DNA of 64,000 bases from positions 5,280,501 through 5,344,500 of the forward strand of contig NZ_CP046907.1 in assembly GCF_014083985.1 (NCBI RefSeq), read 5' to 3'. Both the position numbers and the translations under genes were made by a program. A model generated the notes under the pieces. It saw nothing but the letters and a program-made list of their open reading frames with translations. It did not search any database and was not told the DNA's origin. Source of the DNA: Streptomyces sp. SCUT-3 (lineage in GTDB: Bacteria > Actinomycetota > Actinomycetes > Streptomycetales > Streptomycetaceae). How positions within the stretch are numbered: the stretch's first letter is position 1; every line of letters begins with the position of its first letter. Positions 59,547 through 64,000 of this stretch are shown here, piece after piece.

Positions 59547-60995
59547 GTGAGCGACGACGAGATCCTGCGCAGCCTCCACGCCCTGCGCGAGGGCGACCTG
59601 CCCGTGCACGGCGGCCGCACCATGGCCTACGTCTACGACGCGGGCCTGGACGGGGTCGACGAGCTCGCCGCGCGCGCCCACGCCGCGTACGCCGGCGTCA
59701 ACGGCCTGGACATGACCGCCTTCCCCAGCGTCGTGAAACTGGAGAACGAGGTGGTCGGCCGCGCCGCCGCCCTCCTGGGCGGGAACGCGGCCACCGCGGG
59801 CACGTTCACCAGCGGCGGCACCGAGAGCTGCCTGCTGGCCGTGCTGACCGCCCGCAACCACGCCCGCCGCACGCGGGGCGTGCACCGCCCCGAGCTGGTC
59901 CTGCCCGTGACCGCGCACGCCGCCTTCCACAAGGCCGCCGACCTGTTCGGCCTCGAGGCGGTCACCGTCGGCGTCGACCCGGACACCTTCCGGGTGCGCC
60001 CCGAGGACGTGGCCGCCGCGATCACCGACCGCACCGTCCTGGTCGTGTGCTCCGCCCCCTCGTACGCCCACGGCGTGGTCGACCCGGTCGCCGGGGTCGC
60101 CGCGGCCGCGGCCGCCCGCGGCGTGCTGTGCCACGTCGACGCCTGCATCGGCGGCTGGTACCTCGGCCACCTGCGCCTCGCCCGGAACGCGCCGCCCGTG
60201 CCGGAGTTCGACCTGTCCGTGCCCGGCGTCACCTCCTTGTCGGTCGACCTCCACAAGTACGGCTACACCCCCAAGGGCGCCTCCGTCCTGCTGCTGCGCG
60301 ACGCCGAACTGCGCCGCCACGGCTGGTTCGCCCACCGCTCCTGGCCCGGCTACCCGGTCGTCAACCCCACCCTCCAGGGCACCCGGTCCGCAGGGCCCAT
60401 GGCCGCCGCGTGGGCGGTGCTGCGCCGCATCGGCACCGACGGCTACACCGAGCTGTCGGCCCGGGTGCACGCCGCCACCCGGCGGCTGGCCGACGGCGCC
60501 GGCGCGGTCGACGGCCTGCGCGTGCTCGCCGACCCGGACGCCTCCCTGGTCGCGGTCGCCTCCGACGACCCGGCCGTGGACCCGTTCGTCGTCGCCGACG
60601 AGATGCGCCTGCGCGGCTGGTACCTGCAGCCGCAGCCCGCCTTCGCCGGCTCCCCGGCCAGCCTGCACATGACGGTCACCGCGGCGGTCACCGGCCGCAT
60701 CGACCGGCTGCTGGCCGAACTGGCGGACGCGGTGCGCCGCGCCCGCGCCGCGGGACCGCCCGCCGTCGACCCCGCCCTGATCGAGGCCGCGGCCGGGCTC
60801 GACCCCGACGCACTCGGCCCCGAGGAGGCCGCCCTCGCCCTGCGGCTGGCCGGGGTGGGCGAGGACGGCGGGCTGCCGGAGCGCTCCGCGCCCGTCCTCG
60901 CCGTCCTGCAGGCCCTCCCGCCGCGCCTGGCCGAACGCCTCCTCCCCGAGGTCGTCGGCCGCATGTACCGCCCCGGCGTCCCCGGCCGCCCCTGA
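59547..60995 (+). CDS. PLP-dependent group II decarboxylase / aminotransferase-fold enzyme
   Basis: 482 residues, fold type I. TFTSGGTESCLLAVLTARNH (phosphate-binding), CSAPSYAHGVVDPVAG, HVDACIGGWY (ring-stacking Asp), and the Schiff-base lysine in SVDLHKYGYTPKGA are all present; they resemble glutamate/tyrosine decarboxylases and sphingosine-1-phosphate lyase. Substrate unknown. An extra C-terminal helical domain (residues 400-482) is rich in Leu/Ala. GTG 59547 after CCGGGAGGGACC. The stop codon lies in the first unit of the tandem repeat downstream. Confidence 0.88.
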   Translation: MSDDEILRSLHALREGDLPVHGGRTMAYVYDAGLDGVDELAARAHAAYAGVNGLDMTAFPSVVKLENEVVGRAAALLGGNAATAGTFTSGGTESCLLAVLTARNHARRTRGVHRPELVLPVTAHAAFHKAADLFGLEAVTVGVDPDTFRVRPEDVAAAITDRTVLVVCSAPSYAHGVVDPVAGVAAAAAARGVLCHVDACIGGWYLGHLRLARNAPPVPEFDLSVPGVTSLSVDLHKYGYTPKGASVLLLRDAELRRHGWFAHRSWPGYPVVNPTLQGTRSAGPMAAAWAVLRRIGTDGYTELSARVHAATRRLADGAGAVDGLRVLADPDASLVAVASDDPAVDPFVVADEMRLRGWYLQPQPAFAGSPASLHMTVTAAVTGRIDRLLAELADAVRRARAAGPPAVDPALIEAAAGLDPDALGPEEAALALRLAGVGEDGGLPERSAPVLAVLQALPPRLAERLLPEVVGRMYRPGVPGRP

Positions 60996-61105
60996 CCGGC
61001 CCCGACCGGCCCCTGACCGGCCCCGACCGGCCCCTGACCGGCCCCGACCGGCCCCTGACCGGCCCCTGACCGGCCCCTGACCGGCCCCTGACCGGCCCCG
61101 ACAGG
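60989..61105. repeat. 11-unit CCCC(T)GACCGG tandem repeat array
   Basis: Eleven head-to-tail units: seven 11-mers CCCCTGACCGG and four 10-mers CCCCGACCGG, alternating at first (a 21-bp higher unit), then four 11-mers in a row, then one diverged 10-mer (CCCCGACAGG). The first unit contains the TGA stop of the decarboxylase gene. It fills the space before the converging D-amino-acid enzyme gene. Confidence 0.92.
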
Positions 61106-61142
61106 CCCTGGCAGTCCCGACCCGCCCCGGCCGCCGGAGGAG

Positions 61143-62231
61143 TCAGGTGTTGGCGCCGCGGGCGGCGACCGGCCAGCGGTCGACCACCTCGCCGCCGCGC
61201 ACCGCCACCAGCTCGTCGACGAGGTTGACGGTCGAGCAGACGTGGACGGGGACGACGGCGACCCTGCTGCCGGGCCGCGGCGCCCGCGCCCCCGCGGGGA
61301 TCCGGACGGTGGCGTGGTGCTCCGACAGCGCGGAGACCACCGCCCCGGGGAATCCCGGGAGGTGCCCGTGCCCGTCCACCCAGGGAGAGGTGTCCGCGCC
61401 GAGCACCTTGCTGCCCGCGTCCAGCACGAAGCGGTCCGGCCCGGGGACGCTGACGACGGTCGCCGCGACGGCCAGCGCCACGTCCTCGGACCGGCAGGAG
61501 CCGAGCGCCAGCTGGGCGGCGTCGTTGAACACGTAGACGCCCGGCCGCAGCTCGTCCACCGTCCCCGGCCGCCACGCCCCGGCCGTGGGGGTCGACCCGC
61601 CGCTGACCACGAGGGGGCCGAAGCCGGCCGCGCGCAGCGCCCCGGCGGCCTCGCCCAGCGCCCGCTCCTCGTCCCTGGCGGCCCGCTCACGGGCCTGCGG
61701 GGCGTGCCCGTAGCCGTGCCCGGGGAAGGTGAACACCCCCTCCACCGCCAGCCCCGCCTGCGCCGCGGCCCGCGCCACCGCCACGGCGCCGTCGGGGCGC
61801 ACCCCGGTGCGGTGGTGCCCGCTGTCGATCTCGACCGAGACGCCCACCGGCCGCGTACTGCCGCGGACGGCGGCGCCCAGCTGCGCGGCGCCCTCCGCCG
61901 AGTCGACGCCGACCCGCAGCGCGACGCTCCCGGCCAGCCGCCGCAGCCGCCGCCCCTTGTCCCCGTCGACCCACAGCGGGTAGGCGACGAACAGGTCGTC
62001 CACGCCCGCGGCGGCGAATACCTCCGCCTCCCCGACCGTGGCCACGGTCAGGCCCCGCGCCCCCGCCCGCAGCTGGAGCTCGGCGATCCGCGGGCACTTG
62101 TGGGTCTTGGCGTGCGGGCGCAGGGCGAACCCGCCGTCGCGGGCGGCCCGCGCCGCCCGCTCCACGTTGCGCTCCAGGACGTCGACGTCCACCACGACCG
62201 ACGGCGTGGCCACCGTATCCGGCATCTGCAC
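61143..62231 (-). CDS. D-serine dehydratase / D-threonine aldolase-like PLP enzyme (alanine racemase fold)
   Basis: 362 residues, fold type III. The N-terminal TPSVVVDVDVLERNV and PLP lysine in RPHAKTHKCPRIAE are typical; the C-terminal D-serine dehydratase-like domain (PF14031) includes HVCSTVNLVDEL, the His/Cys metal site. Related enzymes deaminate D-serine or cleave D-threonine. GTG 62231 is five bases after GAGGAG; ATG 62225 is an alternative. It converges on the PLP decarboxylase gene across the repeat array. Confidence 0.88.
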   Translation of the reverse strand: MQMPDTVATPSVVVDVDVLERNVERAARAARDGGFALRPHAKTHKCPRIAELQLRAGARGLTVATVGEAEVFAAAGVDDLFVAYPLWVDGDKGRRLRRLAGSVALRVGVDSAEGAAQLGAAVRGSTRPVGVSVEIDSGHHRTGVRPDGAVAVARAAAQAGLAVEGVFTFPGHGYGHAPQARERAARDEERALGEAAGALRAAGFGPLVVSGGSTPTAGAWRPGTVDELRPGVYVFNDAAQLALGSCRSEDVALAVAATVVSVPGPDRFVLDAGSKVLGADTSPWVDGHGHLPGFPGAVVSALSEHHATVRIPAGARAPRPGSRVAVVPVHVCSTVNLVDELVAVRGGEVVDRWPVAARGANT

Positions 62232-62413
62232 GGCTGCTCCTCAACTAACGTCCCGGAAAAGAACCGACCCCGCCATCGTCCCAGCCCCCACCGCCCGCGG
62301 GCCCGGAGGCGGGGGGAGCGGGGGTCCGGGAGGGCGGGCCCCGGGCCCGGGACGCCGCCAGGACCGCACACAACCGTCACCGACCGCACAACTCGTCGGG
62401 GCGGAGGGTGGAT

Positions 62414-62419
62414 TAGGGT
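62414..62419 (+). promoter_or_regulatory. -10 box TAGGGT upstream of the kinase gene
   Basis: TAGGGT about 95 bases before GTG 62515, in the divergent 283-base region with the D-amino-acid enzyme gene. No other gene is seen in that interval. Confidence 0.4.
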
Positions 62420-62514
62420 GGGCAGCCGCAGTTCCGGCGCTCCGCGGCCCTGCGCCCGGCGGAGGGCGCGGCGCGGCTGCTGAGACGGTCCGGACGGAAC
62501 AGGGGTGTGGGCAC

Positions 62515-63591
62515 GTGCTGCTGGCGGGGCGGTACCGGCTGGAAAGGCTGCTGGGCCGCGGGGGCATGGGCGAGGTCTGGCGTGCCGTGGACGTCATCCT
62601 CGACCGCCCGGTGGCGGTCAAGCTCCTGCTGGACCCGGGGCACGGCAGCGGTGCGGCCGAGCGGTTCCGCACGGAGGCCCGCACGGCCGCCCGCCTGAAC
62701 CACCCGCAGGTGGTGAGCGTGTACGACTTCGGCTGCGACGGGGACCGCTTCTACCTGGTCATGGAACTGGTCACCGGGCGCAGCCTGGCCGAGGAGCTCG
62801 CCGTGGGCGGGCCGCTGAGCCCGCGCCGCGCCGCCGCCGTCGGGGCCCAGGCGGCGGAGGGCCTGGCCGTCGCGCACGAACGGGGAGTCGTCCACCAGGA
62901 CGTCAAACCGGAGAACCTGCTGCTGACCACCGACGGCACGGTCAAGATCAGCGACTTCGGCATCGCCCGCCTCACCGACGGCGCCGCCGCCGCGCGCACC
63001 GGCGACGAGGCCCTCGTCGGGACGACGCCCTACCTGGCACCCGAACGCGTCCTGGGGGAGCAGGCGGGCCCCGCGAGCGACGTCTACGCCCTCGGGTGCG
63101 TCCTGTACACCCTGCTGACGGGCCGCATCCCCTTCCGGGCGGACAACCCGGCGGGGATGCTCTACCAGCACGTCAACACCGAACCGGTCCACCCCCGGAC
63201 GCTGCGGCCCGCCCTGCCGGAGCCGTTCGGCACCTACGTGCTCGACCTGATGGCCAAGGACCCCGCCCGGCGCCCCACCGCGCGCCGGGCCGCGACGTGG
63301 CTCGGCAGCCCGGCCTGGTACGGGGCGGCCGTGCCGGAACCGGCCCCCGGGGGAGCCGCGCCGCTCCCCGCCCTGCCGCGCGGCCCCGGGCGCAGGAGGA
63401 AGCGGGACGCGCTGAAGGAGCTCCTGCTGCGCGGCCCCGGGGCCCTGACGGACGCGGCGGCGGCAGCGGCCGGCGCGGCCGCGGACGCCCTCGTCCATGC
63501 CCCGCCCGCCGGGCCCGCCGCCGACGGCAGGACGACGGGAGGCGGGCGCGGCGGACGCGCCGCGCCCGGGGGCGGGGGAGCGGGCGGCTGA
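62515..63591 (+). CDS. Serine/threonine protein kinase, soluble, non-RD
   Basis: 358 residues. Kinase domain 7-270: glycine loop [14 protein letters not shown]36, catalytic loop H127-Q-D129-VKPEN, D147-[12 protein letters not shown] (activation/APE region) and [15 protein letters not shown]. The catalytic loop is HQD instead of HRD. The tail after 270 is Pro/Ala-rich and has no membrane helix or PASTA domain, so it is a soluble PknB-type relative. GTG 62515 is the first standard start after the -10 box. A high-GC3 frame continues after the stop, discussed separately. Confidence 0.9.
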   Translation: MLLAGRYRLERLLGRGGMGEVWRAVDVILDRPVAVKLLLDPGHGSGAAERFRTEARTAARLNHPQVVSVYDFGCDGDRFYLVMELVTGRSLAEELAVGGPLSPRRAAAVGAQAAEGLAVAHERGVVHQDVKPENLLLTTDGTVKISDFGIARLTDGAAAARTGDEALVGTTPYLAPERVLGEQAGPASDVYALGCVLYTLLTGRIPFRADNPAGMLYQHVNTEPVHPRTLRPALPEPFGTYVLDLMAKDPARRPTARRAATWLGSPAWYGAAVPEPAPGGAAPLPALPRGPGRRRKRDALKELLLRGPGALTDAAAAAAGAAADALVHAPPAGPAADGRTTGGGRGGRAAPGGGGAGG

Positions 63592-63625
63592 CGCCGCCGG
63601 GCCCGTCAGGGCCCGCGCCGGCCGC

Positions 63626-63685
63626 TACCGCGCCGTCCGGCACCGCGCCGTCCGGCACCGCGTCGGCCGCCACCGCGTCGCCCGG
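63626..63685. repeat. 4 x 15-bp imperfect tandem repeat
   Basis: Units TACCGCGCCGTCCGG, CACCGCGCCGTCCGG, CACCGCGTCGGCCGC and CACCGCGTCGCCCGG follow head to tail between the kinase stop and the Ada-type gene. The unit is a multiple of three and would encode TAPSG-like repeats in the +1 frame. Confidence 0.8.
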
Positions 63686-63766
63686 CCCCCGTCCAGCCTC
63701 CGGGACCGCCACGGCTGTGTCCGAAAACCGCCGGTACACGGCCGGGGCCGGGCGGACCATGGAGGG

Positions 63767-64000
63767 GTGACCGACACCTTCCAGGCCCGCTACCAGGCGA
63801 TCAGCAGCCGCGACGCACGCTTCGACGGCCGTTTCTACACGGCGGTCGCCACCACCGGGATCTACTGCCGGCCCAGCTGCCCGGCGCGCACGCCCAAACC
63901 GGAGAACGTCTCGTTCTTCACCTCCGCCGCCGCCGCGCAGGCTGCCGGGTACCGGGCCTGCAAGCGCTGCCGTCCGGAGGCGAGCCCGGGGTCGCCCGAC
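63767..64000 (+). CDS. Ada/AlkA-type methyl-DNA repair protein, 3' end missing
   Basis: First 78 residues of an Ada-type protein. The zinc site is complete: C34, C38 ([10 protein letters not shown]), C65, C68 (ACKRC). In Ada the first cysteine accepts methyl from phosphotriesters. The rest may be an AraC-type regulator or, as common in streptomycetes, an AlkA glycosylase (the latter is annotated as DNA-3-methyladenine glycosylase 2); the window ends before that can be seen. GTG 63767 directly follows GGAGGG. Confidence 0.85.
   Translation, partial: MTDTFQARYQAISSRDARFDGRFYTAVATTGIYCRPSCPARTPKPENVSFFTSAAAAQAAGYRACKRCRPEASPGSPD

Noticed and set aside
60989-61105. Possible CRISPR array
   Set aside because: Units are 10-11 bases with no spacers and no cas genes nearby; it is a simple tandem repeat.

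Overview
This 64 kb window is chromosomal DNA of a high-GC actinomycete, almost certainly a Streptomyces or close streptomycete. The evidence is extreme G/C at third codon positions, frequent GTG/TTG starts, TAnnnT -10 boxes placed a few bases before the start codon (leaderless genes), a near-canonical SsgB sporulation protein, the PgsA/PatA/PimA phosphatidylinositol-mannoside set, and a gene order that, as I remember it, follows the Streptomyces coelicolor SCO1541-to-SCO1490 block. No prophage, transposase, CRISPR array or biosynthetic cluster is visible.

Layout. 0-1.6 kb: the 3' part of an aminoglycoside-phosphotransferase-like gene, a small zinc-ribbon protein, and a minus-strand tRNA cluster (Gly-GCC, Cys-GCA, three Val-GAC). 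1.7-8 kb: pabB-like and pabC-like folate genes, a double GNAT protein, a DsbA-like thioredoxin, small membrane proteins, a CGNR zinc-finger regulator, ssgB and a TIGR02611 membrane protein. 8-11.6 kb: two identical tRNA-Val(CAC) genes flanking a 1008-residue membrane protein on the opposite strand. 11.8-22.6 kb: thrS, a HIT hydrolase, an unknown membrane protein, an EF-G paralogue and the PIM operon. 22.7-31.5 kb: pdxS/pdxT, the YebC-type regulator, ruvC-ruvA-ruvB and yajC-secD-secF. 31.5-41.2 kb: apt and relA (nucleotide and ppGpp metabolism), a DUF349 protein, a membrane-anchored cyclophilin, a metallo-beta-lactamase hydrolase, hisS and aspS. 41.3-49.7 kb: a zinc alcohol dehydrogenase, a VKOR protein, rarA, rpsD, then DUF948-DUF6167-alaS-ruvX. 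49.9-59.4 kb: mltG, aroE, aroC-aroK-aroB-aroQ, a P-loop kinase-like gene with an apparent frameshift, an M24 peptidase-like protein, efp and nusB. 59.5-64 kb: a less conserved end with a group II PLP decarboxylase, an 11-unit tandem repeat, a D-amino-acid PLP enzyme, a Ser/Thr kinase and the start of an Ada-type methyl-repair protein.

Most of the window is translation, recombination, secretion, folate/shikimate and lipid housekeeping arranged in tight operons with GTGA/ATGA/TGATG overlaps and strong GC-rich hairpin terminators. The points most worth a second look are a likely single-base frameshift in the P-loop gene near 56508-56511, the degenerate G4 motif of the EF-G paralogue, altered metal ligands in the M24 protein, a PGKGG tip in EF-P, a long structured rpsD leader, the tRNA-Val concentration with a compensatory acceptor-stem variant, a repeat array starting inside a stop codon at 60989, a non-RD kinase, and the absence of bldD after nusB. 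I see no convincing wholly new system.
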